A program made the position numbers and the translations under genes. DNA of 64,000 nucleotides from Bradyrhizobium sp. SK17 (GTDB lineage: Bacteria > Pseudomonadota > Alphaproteobacteria > Rhizobiales > Xanthobacteraceae), in assembly GCF_002831585.1 (NCBI RefSeq), contig NZ_CP025113.1, forward strand, positions 1,736,001 through 1,800,000, read 5' to 3'. The notes beneath the pieces are model-generated. The model was not told the origin of the DNA. It did not search any database and saw nothing but the letters and a program-made list of their open reading frames with translations. Shown piece after piece: positions 8,292 to 17,974 of the stretch (position 1 is the stretch's first letter; each line of letters starts with the position of its first letter).

Positions 8292-9185
8292 TTACGACTG
8301 CTCCTGCCTCGCAGCTCGTGCCATAAGTTCGGCGAGCAGTGGGTTCGGGAACCGCCGCTTCTGCGTGATCGCGTAGAAGCTCTCGCTGAGCGTCGGGATT
8401 CGACAGACCTCGACGAGGGCGCCGGAGGCCAATTCGTCGCGGACTACGATCGGGGGCACCAGCGTGAGACCCTGGCTGTCGCGGGCGAGCAGGCGCAACA
8501 TAGCCATGTCGTCGACCTCGGCCAGGATGACCGGGCGCACTCCGGCACGCTCAAGGATCCGGTCAAACGCCAGGCGAATCTCGCTGTCCAAACTTGGCAG
8601 GAGGATTGGTTCGGAGGCCAGGTCTTCCGGAAAGCGGAACGGTGACGCCGCCGCGCCGGGCCGGCGGACCAGGCCGACCGGCTGCTGAGCGAGCAGTTGG
8701 CTCCGAAACGAAGACTGTGCGTCCTGCTGCGGCGCGCTGTTGGCGAGCACGACGTCGACCGTGTGCGCCTTAAGTTGGGCGAGTAGATCATACATCGTAC
8801 CCGAGCGGACAATCAGCTCGACATCCGCGCGGCCGACCAGGGGACGGAGGAACTCCAGCTGGAAGTTGCGCGACAGGGTCGTCAACGCCCCGACCCGGAA
8901 CGCCTGTCGCCGATCGAGCGGTCGTCCTTGCATAGTGCTGACGAGTTCATCGCCGGCCTGGAACACGGTGTCGGAGTAGTCGAGCGCGATGCGGCCCGCC
9001 TCTGTGAGCACGAGGCGCTTGCCTGTTCGCTCGAACAGCGGATGCCCGAGCTGCTGCTCGAGCTTTCCCAACTGCACCGAGAGCGCCGACTGAGACAGGT
9101 TGAGGCGTTCGGCGGCGCGCGTCAGGCTGCCCTCGTGGGCGATCGCCCAGAAGTATCGTAGATGGTGGTAATTGAGGCTGGCCAT
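8292..9185 (-). CDS. LysR-type regulator (NhaR-like), likely regulator of the dab operon
   Basis: About 297 residues from ATG 9185 (another ATG is 6 bases upstream). N terminus SLNYHHLRYFWAIAHEGS and SQSALSVQLGKLEQQLG are typical of the NhaR/LysR winged helix; the effector domain follows (LTTLSRNFQLEFLRPLV, LLARDSQGLTLVPP). It is divergent from dabB with about 100 bp between, the usual layout for a LysR regulator and its target. The inducer is unknown; control of inorganic-carbon uptake is inferred from position only. Confidence 0.85.
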   Translation of the reverse strand: MASLNYHHLRYFWAIAHEGSLTRAAERLNLSQSALSVQLGKLEQQLGHPLFERTGKRLVLTEAGRIALDYSDTVFQAGDELVSTMQGRPLDRRQAFRVGALTTLSRNFQLEFLRPLVGRADVELIVRSGTMYDLLAQLKAHTVDVVLANSAPQQDAQSSFRSQLLAQQPVGLVRRPGAAASPFRFPEDLASEPILLPSLDSEIRLAFDRILERAGVRPVILAEVDDMAMLRLLARDSQGLTLVPPIVVRDELASGALVEVCRIPTLSESFYAITQKRRFPNPLLAELMARAARQEQS

Positions 9186-9191
9186 CGGCAT

Positions 9192-9286
9192 AGTTTTATG
9201 GAAGCGAACGAATTCCCACAATCTTTATATTATCAAGAAGGGTGGATGGGCGCTAGGTAAGGGGTCGCTTCTCGCCGGAGACGACC
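9192..9286. promoter_or_regulatory. Divergent LysR / dabB promoter region
   Basis: Short AT-rich spacer in otherwise GC-rich DNA. TATATTAT around 9226-9233 is a plausible -10 region for dabB; a weak purine-rich site (CCGGAGA) precedes ATG 9287. No exact LysR T-N11-A box can be assigned with confidence. Confidence 0.35.
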
Positions 9287-10918
9287 ATGACCTCAGCGCT
9301 GCCCTGGTGCCTTGCTCTCGGGCCCCTCGCACTCGTAGCGTCCGGCCTGGTGGCTGGTGCCGCCAAGCTGCCTCGCCGACAGGCCGGGACGAGCGCAGCC
9401 CTCGTGGCGGCGTTTGCACTGGCCGTGGCTGTCGCCGCGGGCGTTGCCGTCGCACTGCACGGTCCGTTCGCAACGGTCACCGTCGGGATCGAGGGCGTTG
9501 GGCTCGGCTTCTATGTCGATGCGCTGAGCGCGATCATGTTCGCGCTCGTCGCCTTCGTTGGCCTGATCGTGGTCGTCTACAGCCGAAACTATCTCGACGG
9601 CGATCCCGGCCAGGACCGTTTCACCCAGTGGCTGTGCCTGACGCTCGCGGCAGTGCTGCTGCTGATCGTCTCAGGCAATTTGTTCCAGTTCGCGCTCGCC
9701 TGGATCGCGACGAGCGTTGGTCTCAACAAGCTCCTGCTCTTCTATCCCGAACGACAGGCGGCCGTGCTCGCGGCACGTAAGAAGTTCATCGCCAGCCGTG
9801 TCGGCGATGTCTGTCTGGTCGCCGCGATGGTGTTGCTCCACCAGACGTTCGACAGCCTCGATTATGCGGTCCTGTTCGCCGGCGCCGAGGCGATGCGCGT
9901 CGCCGGAGTCGTTCCGGGCACAATCCACGCCGTCGCGGTGTTGCTGGTCATCGCCGCGCTGCTCAAATCGGCGCAGTTTCCGCTGCATGGCTGGCTGACC
10001 GAGGTGATGGAGACGCCGACGCCGGTGTCGGCGTTGCTTCACGCCGGCGTAATCAATGCCGGCGGCTTCCTGGTGCTGCGCTTCGCCGGCGTGATCTCGC
10101 TGTCGTCGCCCTCGCTGGAGGTCCTCGTCATCGTCGGCGGCTTCACGGCCTTGTTCGGCTCGACGGTAATGCTCACACAGACCAGCGTCAAAGTCTCGTT
10201 GGCCTATTCGACGATCGCGCAGATGGGTTTCATGATGCTGCAATGCGGGCTCGGCGCCTTCTCCGCCGCGCTGCTGCACATCGTCGCCCACTCACTCTAC
10301 AAGGCGCACGCCTTCCTATCGTCGGGCAGCGTCATTGATCTGGCGCGGGCGTCGTGGTCACCGAGCCCTAGCGGGCGGCCGCACAGGGCGCGGATGGCGA
10401 TGGTCGTTGGCCTCGTGCTGGCGGTGACGCTCGTGATCGGCACGTTGTTCGGCGCTACGATAACGCAGCAACCCGGCGTCTTCGCGCTCGGCGCGGTGGT
10501 GATGCTCGGCCTCGCTCATCTGGTCACGCAAGCGCTCGATGAACGGCCGAGCGTCTATGTCATCGGCCGCACGGTGGCGCTCGCAGTTGTAGTTGGGCTC
10601 GCCTATTTCTGGCTCCAGTTCGCGACTGAGCATCTACTGGCCGGCTCGCTGCCGCCGGTTCAGGCGCTACGCGGCCCCTTCGACCTCGCCATCGTCGCTC
10701 TGGTTGTGCTTGCCTTCGGCACGGTGACCGTTTTCCAGAGCCTGCTGCCGGGCCGAGCCGCCGCGCCGCGCTGGCAGGCGTTCTACGTCCACCTCGCCAA
10801 CGGTCTCTACGTCAACACGCTCGCGAACCGGCTTGTGCTGCACTTCTGGCCCAGCCCGCCACCTGGTTACGGCGCACGATCCCCCTCCACTACGTCCGCC
10901 GGCGGGGTCCGCCCATGA
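9287..10918 (+). CDS. dabB: DabB, proton-channel subunit of the DabAB inorganic-carbon pump
   Basis: 543 residues, about 13 membrane helices, of the NADH dehydrogenase subunit 5 / Mrp antiporter family. Conserved membrane residues are present in KSAQFPLHGWLTEVMETPTP and SALLHAGVINAGGF, the segment carrying the key lysine, glutamate and histidine of proton-pumping subunits. It directly precedes and overlaps dabA by 4 bp (ATGA), the diagnostic arrangement. In DabAB systems the membrane subunit is thought to couple cation flow to CO2 hydration by DabA, trapping bicarbonate in the cytoplasm. Confidence 0.92.
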   Translation: MTSALPWCLALGPLALVASGLVAGAAKLPRRQAGTSAALVAAFALAVAVAAGVAVALHGPFATVTVGIEGVGLGFYVDALSAIMFALVAFVGLIVVVYSRNYLDGDPGQDRFTQWLCLTLAAVLLLIVSGNLFQFALAWIATSVGLNKLLLFYPERQAAVLAARKKFIASRVGDVCLVAAMVLLHQTFDSLDYAVLFAGAEAMRVAGVVPGTIHAVAVLLVIAALLKSAQFPLHGWLTEVMETPTPVSALLHAGVINAGGFLVLRFAGVISLSSPSLEVLVIVGGFTALFGSTVMLTQTSVKVSLAYSTIAQMGFMMLQCGLGAFSAALLHIVAHSLYKAHAFLSSGSVIDLARASWSPSPSGRPHRARMAMVVGLVLAVTLVIGTLFGATITQQPGVFALGAVVMLGLAHLVTQALDERPSVYVIGRTVALAVVVGLAYFWLQFATEHLLAGSLPPVQALRGPFDLAIVALVVLAFGTVTVFQSLLPGRAAAPRWQAFYVHLANGLYVNTLANRLVLHFWPSPPPGYGARSPSTTSAGGVRP

Positions 10919-13482
10919 GTATCGCCATCGCCTCCGAGACCGGTCCGCGAAGCCCCATCGCTGTAACCTGCGAAAGACCAGGCGCGAAGACAGCCTCGAT
11001 CGAGGCGGCCATCGCCCAAGCGTGCGACAAGATCGCGCCGCTCTGGCCGCTCAAGCATTTCGTCGCGGTGAACCCATTCCTCGGCTTCAGTGACCAGAGC
11101 TTCGCTGCGACCTGCGCTACGCTTCGCCGGGTTGCCGGAGTCGATATGCTGATGCCGCGCGCCTTCTACCGCCAGGCGCTGGCGGCGGGGACCATCGAGG
11201 AGCACGACCTGGAGGCAGCCATGGCTGCTGCTACGTCCGGCCATCCGGCCTTCGCGCACGACGCCGCCTCGCTCCGCTTAGCCGCAGCGCGCGATCCCGT
11301 CTGGACCAGTCGGCCGGGCCCGGTCGTCGCGACCGTCGCCGAGGTCCTGGACGGCTTGGCGGCCGGCGACCGTCAGGCCTCGCGCACCGCGTTCATGGTC
11401 GACGAGATCTCGAAATGGTGCGCCGCCTATTTCGACGAAGGACAAGCCGCCTGGAAGCTGCCGTCGCGCGCGCTCCCGGCCTATACCGCGTGGCGTGCCG
11501 CGATGCGGTTCGACCGCAACCCGGAGACGATGGGCATCCGGGGCTTCCGCAAGGCCGTCGCCGCCATGCCCAAGGACCCACGCGAGGCGATCGCGGCGGT
11601 CGTCCTGGCGCTGGGCATCCCTGATCGCGCCATCGAGGATTATCTGCACCGGGCGCTGATCGATATCGGCGGCTGGGCGGCCTATGCACGCTATCTCGTC
11701 TGGGACAATGCACTTTACGGGCGCGACGACGATACGCTGGTGGAGTTGCTCGCGATCCGCGTCGTCTGGGGCTACGCGCTGTTCCTCGAACGCCCCGACA
11801 CCGCGTTCACGGCGGCCTGGGCAAAGGCGATGGCCGACGCAGCGACACTGCCCAAAGACGAGCGGCTCGGCGACGATCCAGAGCTCGCGCTCGATCTCAT
11901 CCTGCACGAAGCCTATGAAGCGGCCTACCGGCGTCGGCTGCTCGCGCGGCTGTCGCAGCATTTCGAGGCGCCCGTGTCAAAGCCCGCCCCCACGCGTAAG
12001 GCGTTCCAGGCGGCATTCTGCATCGACGTTCGCTCCGAAGTCTATCGACGCGCGCTCGAGACCGTCTGCCCCGACGCCGAGACGATCGGGTTCGCTGGCT
12101 TCTTCGGCTTCCCGATCGAATATGTGCCGATCGGCCGCGAGACCGGTGGGGCGCAGTGCCCGGTGCTGTTGAAGCCCGCCTTCGTGGTGTGCGAGGCAGT
12201 CGCCAATGCGTCGGAAGCCGAGGAGGCGGAGATCATGAACCTCCGCCTGCTGCGCCGCCGCGCGGCGAAGGCGTGGAAGGCGTTCAAGCTCTCGGCGGTG
12301 TCGTCGTTCACCTATGTCGAGACGGTGGGGTTGTTGTTTGCCGCCAAGCTCGTCGGTGACAGCGCGCGCCTGACGCGGACGGTCAGCGACCCCAATACCG
12401 ATGGCCTCGACAAGGGTGTGATCGGCCGCATCGGACCGCGGCTCGAACCGGGCGCGGTGGGCGGTCGGGTCACCGGCTTCGACGACGGGCAGCGCGTCGC
12501 CATGGCCGAGGCGGTGCTGCGGGCGATGTCGATGACCCAAGACTTCGCGCGGCTGGTCCTGCTGACGGGACACGGCAGCACGACCGTCAACAATCCCCAT
12601 GCTTCGGGGCTGGATTGCGGAGCGTGTGGCGGGCACACGGGCGAGGCGAACGCGCGGATCGCCGCCGCCATCCTCAACGATCCCGGCGTCCGGGTGGGGC
12701 TGGCCGCCAAGGGCATCGACATCCCGAAGGACAGCTGGTTCATCGGCTGCCTGCACGACACCACGACCGACGAGGTGCGCATCTTCGATGCCGATCGGCT
12801 GCCGGCGTCGCATGCCGGCGATCTCGCGCGGCTGCGCGAAGCGCTCGCCAAGGCCTCCTCGCTCGCCCGCGATGAGCGGGCACAGCTGCTCGGCATCGGC
12901 AAGAGCGAGGATGTCGATCGCGCGGTAAGGGCGCGCAGCCGCGACTGGGCGCAGGTGCGTCCCGAATGGGGCCTGGCAGGAAATGCCGCCTTCATCGCCG
13001 CGCCGCGCGAGCGCACGCGCGGGCTCGACCTCGCCGGCCGCGCCTTCCTGCACGATTACGACTGGCAGAAGGACGCCGGGTTCAGCGTGCTCGAACTCAT
13101 CATGACTGCCCCCATGGTCGTCGCGAGCTGGATTAACCTGCAATATTACGCCTCGACCGTGAACAACCGCGCCTTTGGCAGCGGCAACAAGCTGCTCCAC
13201 AACGTCGTCGGCCAGCTCGGCGTCCTCGAAGGCAATACCGGCGATCTGAAGGTCGGGCTGCCTTGGCAGTCGGTGCATGACGGGACACGCTTCGTCCACG
13301 AGCCGCTGCGGCTCACCGTCTTCATCGAGGCGCCCGAGGACGCGCTGAACCGTGTCATCGAAGCGCACGCCAGCGTCCGGCAACTTATCGACAACGGCTG
13401 GGTCCACCTGTTCCGTCTCGGGGACGAGGGGTGGACAATCCGCCGCTATGCCGGCGATTTGAGATGGGAGGCCGCGACGTGA
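10915..13482 (+). CDS. dabA: DabA (DUF2309), carbonic-anhydrase-like subunit of the DabAB pump
   Basis: 855 residues. The zinc-site residues described for DabA are all recognisable: Cys369-x-Asp371 (FCIDVRSE), with Arg373, then His553 (LTGHGS) and Cys568 (GLDCGACGG). The His-to-Cys spacing of 15 matches the characterised protein. Predicted role: a cytoplasmic, membrane-attached beta-carbonic-anhydrase-like subunit that hydrates CO2 in one direction when paired with DabB. Useful to autotrophs, or to heterotrophs needing bicarbonate at low CO2. Overlaps dabB (ATGA) and the cysD-like gene (GTGA). Confidence 0.93.
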   Translation: MSIAIASETGPRSPIAVTCERPGAKTASIEAAIAQACDKIAPLWPLKHFVAVNPFLGFSDQSFAATCATLRRVAGVDMLMPRAFYRQALAAGTIEEHDLEAAMAAATSGHPAFAHDAASLRLAAARDPVWTSRPGPVVATVAEVLDGLAAGDRQASRTAFMVDEISKWCAAYFDEGQAAWKLPSRALPAYTAWRAAMRFDRNPETMGIRGFRKAVAAMPKDPREAIAAVVLALGIPDRAIEDYLHRALIDIGGWAAYARYLVWDNALYGRDDDTLVELLAIRVVWGYALFLERPDTAFTAAWAKAMADAATLPKDERLGDDPELALDLILHEAYEAAYRRRLLARLSQHFEAPVSKPAPTRKAFQAAFCIDVRSEVYRRALETVCPDAETIGFAGFFGFPIEYVPIGRETGGAQCPVLLKPAFVVCEAVANASEAEEAEIMNLRLLRRRAAKAWKAFKLSAVSSFTYVETVGLLFAAKLVGDSARLTRTVSDPNTDGLDKGVIGRIGPRLEPGAVGGRVTGFDDGQRVAMAEAVLRAMSMTQDFARLVLLTGHGSTTVNNPHASGLDCGACGGHTGEANARIAAAILNDPGVRVGLAAKGIDIPKDSWFIGCLHDTTTDEVRIFDADRLPASHAGDLARLREALAKASSLARDERAQLLGIGKSEDVDRAVRARSRDWAQVRPEWGLAGNAAFIAAPRERTRGLDLAGRAFLHDYDWQKDAGFSVLELIMTAPMVVASWINLQYYASTVNNRAFGSGNKLLHNVVGQLGVLEGNTGDLKVGLPWQSVHDGTRFVHEPLRLTVFIEAPEDALNRVIEAHASVRQLIDNGWVHLFRLGDEGWTIRRYAGDLRWEAAT

Positions 13483-14384
13483 CCGCCCGGCTCTCCCATC
13501 TCGCGCGACTGGAATCCGAAGCGATCCATATCCTACGAGAAGCGGTCGCCGAAGGACGCAAGCCGGTGATGCTGTTCTCGGCGGGCAAGGACTCGACGGT
13601 GCTGGCGCATCTCGCGCTGCGCGCCTTCTTTCCGGGCCGCCCGCCGTTCCCGCTGCTCCATATCGACTCCACCTGGGAGTTCCGGTCGCTCCTCGACTTC
13701 CGCGACGCGTTTGCGCGCGAGCATGGGTTCGAGCTCATCGTCCATGCCAATGAGGAGGGGCGAGCGGCCGGCCTCAATCCCTTCGACCATGGCGACCGCT
13801 ACACGCTGGCGATGCGGACCGAACCGCTCAAGGACGCGCTCGACCAAGGCGGCTATGACATCGTCTTCGGCGGCGCCCGCCGCGACGAGGAGAAGTCGCG
13901 GGCGAAGGAGCGGATCTTCTCGGTCCGCTCTGCTGGCCACGCTTGGGATCCGCGCCAACAGCGCCCCGAGCTCTGGAGCCTCTATAATGCCCGTCTTGGC
14001 AAAGACCAGTCGGCGCGGGTGTTCCCGGTGTCGAACTGGACCGAAACCGACGTCTGGACCTACGCGCTTGCCCACGACATCGCGCTCGCCCCGCTCTACT
14101 TCGCGGCTCCGAGGCCGGTGGTTGAGCGGGGCGGGGGTTTGATCGTCATCGACGAAGAATCCCGCATGCCGCTCCGGACAGGGGAGACCGTCGAAACAAG
14201 GGCCGTGCGCTTCCGAACGCTAGGCTGTTGGCCGGTCACCGCGGCGATCGCGTCCGAGGCGACCGACCTCCCCTCCGTCGTCCAGGAAACCTTGGCGGCC
14301 TCGGGCTCCGAACGTCAGGGCCGGATCAGCGACGGCGAGGATGGCGGCTCGCTCGAGCAGAAGAAGCGCGAGGGGTATTTCTAG
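13479..14384 (+). CDS. cysD: CysD-like sulfate adenylyltransferase small subunit (ATP-PPase fold)
   Basis: 301 residues from GTG 13479, which overlaps the dabA stop (GTGA) and has GGGAGG 9 bases upstream; an in-frame ATG at 13464 is less likely. PP-loop [16 protein letters not shown] near residue 33, HIDSTWEF and [20 protein letters not shown] are CysD motifs. CysD normally works with the GTPase CysN to activate sulfate to APS, but no cysN follows. The protein may pair with a chromosomal CysN or act in a Dab-linked process; function in this operon is uncertain. Confidence 0.82.
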   Translation: MTARLSHLARLESEAIHILREAVAEGRKPVMLFSAGKDSTVLAHLALRAFFPGRPPFPLLHIDSTWEFRSLLDFRDAFAREHGFELIVHANEEGRAAGLNPFDHGDRYTLAMRTEPLKDALDQGGYDIVFGGARRDEEKSRAKERIFSVRSAGHAWDPRQQRPELWSLYNARLGKDQSARVFPVSNWTETDVWTYALAHDIALAPLYFAAPRPVVERGGGLIVIDEESRMPLRTGETVETRAVRFRTLGCWPVTAAIASEATDLPSVVQETLAASGSERQGRISDGEDGGSLEQKKREGYF

Positions 14385-14386
14385 CG

Positions 14387-15250
14387 ATGACCAGCGCGCC
14401 ACGACCCTACGAGCGCACGGACGCCGTCCTCGCGACGATGCACGGCAAGGAGCGGGTAATCGCACCCCTCCTGGAGCGGGCACTGGGATTGCGGGTCGCC
14501 GCGACGACGAATGTCGACACCGACCGCTTTGGCACCTTCAGTCGTGACGTCGAACGAACCGGTTCGCAACTCGATGCGGCGCGGGCTAAGATCGCCGCAG
14601 CATTCGCGGCCGCGCCCGATGTCAACGTCGCGCTGGCCAGCGAAGGCAGCTTCGGGCCTCATCCCCAAATTCCCTTCGTCCCGCTCGGCCGCGAGCTCGT
14701 CGTAATGAGGGATCGCGTCAGCGGTCTCGAATTGATCGGTCATTATGCGGGCCTGTCGACGAATTTTGGCCACGCGGTCGTTACGGACCTGGCCGGCGCC
14801 AGTGCGTTCGCCGAACGCGCGCGATTTCCCGGACATGGGGTGATCGTCATGGGCTGCGTCGATCAGCAGCCGGCGCCCAGGCGCGCGCTGATCAAGGACA
14901 TTGACGCTTGGGCCGAACTGCAAAGGGCGATTGAGGAGGTGATCACGATCTGCGGCGCCGCCTTCGTTGAGACCGATATGCGCGCCCATCGCAACCCCAC
15001 CCGAATGCGCACCATCAAACGCGCGACGCTGGACCTTGTCCGCCGGTTTCGGAGCCCGTGCCCGATCTGCGCTCGACCCGGATTTGCCATCACCAAACGG
15101 CTATCCGGCCTGCCATGCTCATGGTGCGGAGGCCCAACGCTCGCGCTGAAAGCTGATGTCTATAGCTGTGAGGGTTGCGGTTACCGGGAAGAGCGCGCGG
15201 TGAAGGCGGCGACAGCGGACCCGGGGCAATGCGGGGAGTGCAACCCGTGA
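14387..15250 (+). CDS. DUF6671-like protein with C-terminal zinc ribbons
   Basis: 287 residues, start ATG 14387 two bases after the cysD stop. The C terminus has four Cys pairs (CPICARPG, CSWCGGP, CEGCGYREE, CGEC) typical of a double zinc ribbon; the N part has ATTNVDTDRFGTFSRDVER and LASEGSFGPHP. It resembles the DUF6671 family as I recall it, whose function is not known. Tight spacing places it in the dab operon, so it may support maturation or regulation of the pump (inference). Confidence 0.6.
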   Translation: MTSAPRPYERTDAVLATMHGKERVIAPLLERALGLRVAATTNVDTDRFGTFSRDVERTGSQLDAARAKIAAAFAAAPDVNVALASEGSFGPHPQIPFVPLGRELVVMRDRVSGLELIGHYAGLSTNFGHAVVTDLAGASAFAERARFPGHGVIVMGCVDQQPAPRRALIKDIDAWAELQRAIEEVITICGAAFVETDMRAHRNPTRMRTIKRATLDLVRRFRSPCPICARPGFAITKRLSGLPCSWCGGPTLALKADVYSCEGCGYREERAVKAATADPGQCGECNP

Positions 15251-15274
15251 CCAAGGGAACGAAGGGAGAGCAGA

Positions 15275-15487
15275 ATGGCCGCTTCGCAATCGCCCGTTGA
15301 GCCTCTCCTCGAGGCCGAAAAGCAGATCGCGTGGGTGCTCGCCCATCCTGGCATGAGCGACTGGCTGAAGGACGCTCTTAGGACCGCAGTCGATCGCGAT
15401 CCCGAGCACCTTCTGAATGACTTGGAGATACTATGTTTGCTTTTGAGAGCGAAGTCCCAAGCCGCCATAGATGAGCGGCTACGGTAG
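15275..15487 (+). CDS. Small hypothetical protein, 70 aa
   Basis: Starts MAASQSPVEPLLEAEKQIAWV with GGGAGAG before ATG 15275. Predicted helical (WLKDALRTAVDRDPEHLLNDLEIL). Last gene of the dab operon by position, 24 bp after the zinc-ribbon gene. No family recognised. Confidence 0.55.
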   Translation: MAASQSPVEPLLEAEKQIAWVLAHPGMSDWLKDALRTAVDRDPEHLLNDLEILCLLLRAKSQAAIDERLR

Positions 15488-15648
15488 TCTCCAAGTCCGG
15501 TAGGTATCGGGGCGAATATTGAACTGCGTGAGGAGCGTCACAGAGATGATGAAATGCGTAGACGACGTCTACCGAGCGCTTCCGATGTATGCGGAACGCG
15601 GTGCGTTCTTCGACAGCGCTGTTTCCGCGCAGCGAGACGAGCGCTCTC

Positions 15649-16602
15649 GTGTCGATCGAGATTAAACATCTGCGATACGCTGAGGCGGCGGAACGCTGTG
15701 GCAGTTTTCGCAAGGCGGCAGATCTGCTCGCCCTCAAGCAGTCTAATCTCAGCCGACGAATCCGACATCTGGAGGAGCAACTCGGCGTAGCGTTGTTCGA
15801 ACGAACGAATGGCGGCGTCAGGCCGACGGCGGCAGGCCGGGACTTTGTGAACGGCGTTCGCCGGGTTCTCAATGATTTGCAGATTGTCGTCGACGGAGCC
15901 AAGGCCGTCGGACGCGGCGAGGCCGGGTATTTGACGATCGGCTTCTACACGTCCCTCTCAGCCGGCAATCTCAGGGCAAGTCTTGTCGAGTACGGCCGTC
16001 GCTTTCCCCAGGTTGAGATCAAAACTATCGAAGGATCGCGAACGCGATTGTTCGACGGAATACAGAATAGCATGATCGACATTGCCATCGTCACCGGGGA
16101 GCCGGCTTCAGATTGCAATCGCTCGATGGTGCTCTGGAGCGAGCGCATCATCGTCGCTTTGCCCGAGGATCATCCGCTCGCAGCGAACGAAGTCATCTAT
16201 TGGACAGACTTAAAGCATGAGCGCTTCTTGCTGAGCGAGCGCGATCCGGGACCGGAGATCCAAGACATCCTCGTTGCCAAGCTCAGTTCCCCTGGCGATC
16301 TGCCCGACGTCGTCCGGCACGATGTGAGCCCGGAAAACATCAAGAGCCTGGTTGGGGCCAACCGCGGCGTCAGCCTTATGTGTGAGGCGTGCATGGGAGC
16401 CAGCTATACCGGCGTCGTCTACCGCGAGGCGCGCGACGGCAACGGCTCGACCCGGATCGGGTATCGCGCCTATTGGCGAGACGGCAACGACAACCCAGCG
16501 CTCCGGAACTTCATTCGCCTCTTGGAGGAGCGCTTCCCGCCGGTTGCGAACGGGAACGGGCCGCGTGGCGCATCTTCGCGAATCCCCGATCCGTCGCCAT
16601 AA
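15649..16602 (+). CDS. LysR-type regulator at the end of the trb cluster
   Basis: 317 residues from GTG 15649 (a longer frame exists upstream, but homology-like sequence starts SIEIKHLRYAEAAERCGSFR). Winged helix LKQSNLSRRIRHLEEQLG, then a full effector domain (LTIGFYTSLSAGNLR, NIKSLVGANRGVSLMCE). The 3' end overlaps the convergent DUF2274 gene by 92 bp. Such LysR genes are commonly found next to the trb operon in alphaproteobacterial elements; its target is unknown. Confidence 0.85.
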   Translation: MSIEIKHLRYAEAAERCGSFRKAADLLALKQSNLSRRIRHLEEQLGVALFERTNGGVRPTAAGRDFVNGVRRVLNDLQIVVDGAKAVGRGEAGYLTIGFYTSLSAGNLRASLVEYGRRFPQVEIKTIEGSRTRLFDGIQNSMIDIAIVTGEPASDCNRSMVLWSERIIVALPEDHPLAANEVIYWTDLKHERFLLSERDPGPEIQDILVAKLSSPGDLPDVVRHDVSPENIKSLVGANRGVSLMCEACMGASYTGVVYREARDGNGSTRIGYRAYWRDGNDNPALRNFIRLLEERFPPVANGNGPRGASSRIPDPSP

Positions 16603-16771
16603 AACGCTCAATCATTGGTGCGATCAGCTTAGCGGGCTCGACGGCTTGCCCGCTTTCTCGGCCAAGGATTTCTGCATACGCGATGAGATCGCGGTGAAGG
16701 GCGGCGGGCAGTTCCACCGAGATCTTCACCGGCTTGTCGTCTTCGAGCGGCCCGAGCTTCAGCTTGGCCAT
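16511..16771 (-). CDS. DUF2274 protein, trb-operon tail
   Basis: 86 residues, MAKLKLGPLEDDKPVKISVELP...LIAPMIERFMATDRGFAK, the usual DUF2274 pattern of a short basic ribbon-helix-like protein found immediately after trbI. Start is 3 bp after the trbI stop. The C-terminal 30 codons overlap the convergent LysR gene and may be an extension relative to the family. Role in transfer unknown. Confidence 0.8.
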   Translation of the reverse strand: MAKLKLGPLEDDKPVKISVELPAALHRDLIAYAEILGRESGQAVEPAKLIAPMIERFMATDRGFAKMRHAARSRSQPAGSAPPRGE

Positions 16772-16774
16772 CGG

Positions 16775-17974
16775 CTAGCCTCCGTAAGGTTCGAGCACCA
16801 AATCCCGGGTGACAATCACGCGCACGGGAAAGCCCGGCCGGATCGTCAGCGTCGGCGCGACGTTAAGCTGACGGCGCACGATCTGCTGGCCGGCATCGTT
16901 GATAGTGTCCTGCCCGCCGTTGCGGATGGCCTGAATCAAGCGGTCATCGTCGTTGGCGGCGAGTTCGGCGCCGACGCTCAGCAGCGTGGAAAGCCCCGCT
17001 GCCTTGGCCAGCTCCCACCAGTGATAATCGACGCCATCCTGAAGGCCGGCATAGCCCTCGGCATCGGCGCCGGGCTGACGCTCGAGAACGATCGAGCGTC
17101 CGTTCGGGAAGATCAGACGATTCCAGACCAAGAGGACGCGGCTTTGGCCGAACTGAACATTGTTGTCATACTGGCCAATGATCCGCGTGCCTTGCGGCAC
17201 CAGGAGGATACGTCCCGTTGGGCTGTCATAGATGTTCTCCGTCACCTGCGCGGTGATCTGGCCGGGTAGGTCGGAGCGGATGCCGGTGATGAGCGCCGCC
17301 GCGATCACGGCGCCTGCCTGAAGGATGTAAGGCGACGCCGGTGCGGCGACGCGATCGGGTGCGACGGTGCGCCGATCGGCCGCCGCATTGAGAAATGCGA
17401 GCTGTCGATCCTGGGCCGATGGGGTGGCGGGTGGCGGCGCGAGGCCGAGGCCGGTGAGGTCCGGAGTGGGCGGCGGCGCGATCGTCGCGGCGCCGGGGCC
17501 CGTCGAGGCCATGGACCTGTTCTCGGCGCCGCTGAACAGCCTACTGACGCGGGCGGTCTCTATTTCCTGCAGCCGGCGTTGCTCCTCCGCGCTGAGGCCG
17601 GGCTGGTTTGGCAATGGCTGGCCACGATTTTGCGCGCCCAGAATGGGTCGCCCGAGGTCGCCCGGAAGCGGCGGACCCAATTGGGGAACACCGCTGTAAT
17701 CGCGCGGCAATCCGGCCAGGCCATCGGCGGTCGACCGATTATCGGTCGAGTAAAGTTCGTCCGCCGGCCTCCCCGCGTCGCCGGTCTGGAGCGCATAGAT
17801 CAACGCGGCGCCGATTCCGACGCTCGCCACGAGTCCGATGCCGGCGAGCACCTTTCGCGAGAGCCGTGTGACACGCGGCGCTTCCGCACGCAGCCGCATC
17901 GGGGCGGCCGCGTCGTCCGCCGACCCGGTCAGCGGCGCCTCGTCTTCTTCTTTCCGGGGTTCTGGCTCGCTCAC
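16775..17974 (-). CDS. trbI: TrbI, VirB10-like T4SS scaffold protein
   Basis: 399 residues: cytoplasmic N tail, one membrane helix (VLAGIGLVASVGIGAALIYAL near residues 42-62), a proline-rich periplasmic linker and a C-terminal VirB10 beta-barrel domain (GRILLVPQGTRIIGQYD, GFPVRVIVTRDLVLEPYGG). It spans the envelope and links inner and outer T4SS complexes. It overlaps trbG by 4 bp. Confidence 0.93.
   Translation of the reverse strand: MSEPEPRKEEDEAPLTGSADDAAAPMRLRAEAPRVTRLSRKVLAGIGLVASVGIGAALIYALQTGDAGRPADELYSTDNRSTADGLAGLPRDYSGVPQLGPPLPGDLGRPILGAQNRGQPLPNQPGLSAEEQRRLQEIETARVSRLFSGAENRSMASTGPGAATIAPPPTPDLTGLGLAPPPATPSAQDRQLAFLNAAADRRTVAPDRVAAPASPYILQAGAVIAAALITGIRSDLPGQITAQVTENIYDSPTGRILLVPQGTRIIGQYDNNVQFGQSRVLLVWNRLIFPNGRSIVLERQPGADAEGYAGLQDGVDYHWWELAKAAGLSTLLSVGAELAANDDDRLIQAIRNGGQDTINDAGQQIVRRQLNVAPTLTIRPGFPVRVIVTRDLVLEPYGG

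Noticed and set aside
11977..13407. 476-codon minus-strand frame opposite dabA
   Set aside because: Antisense shadow caused by high GC; dabA has all its active-site residues on the plus strand.
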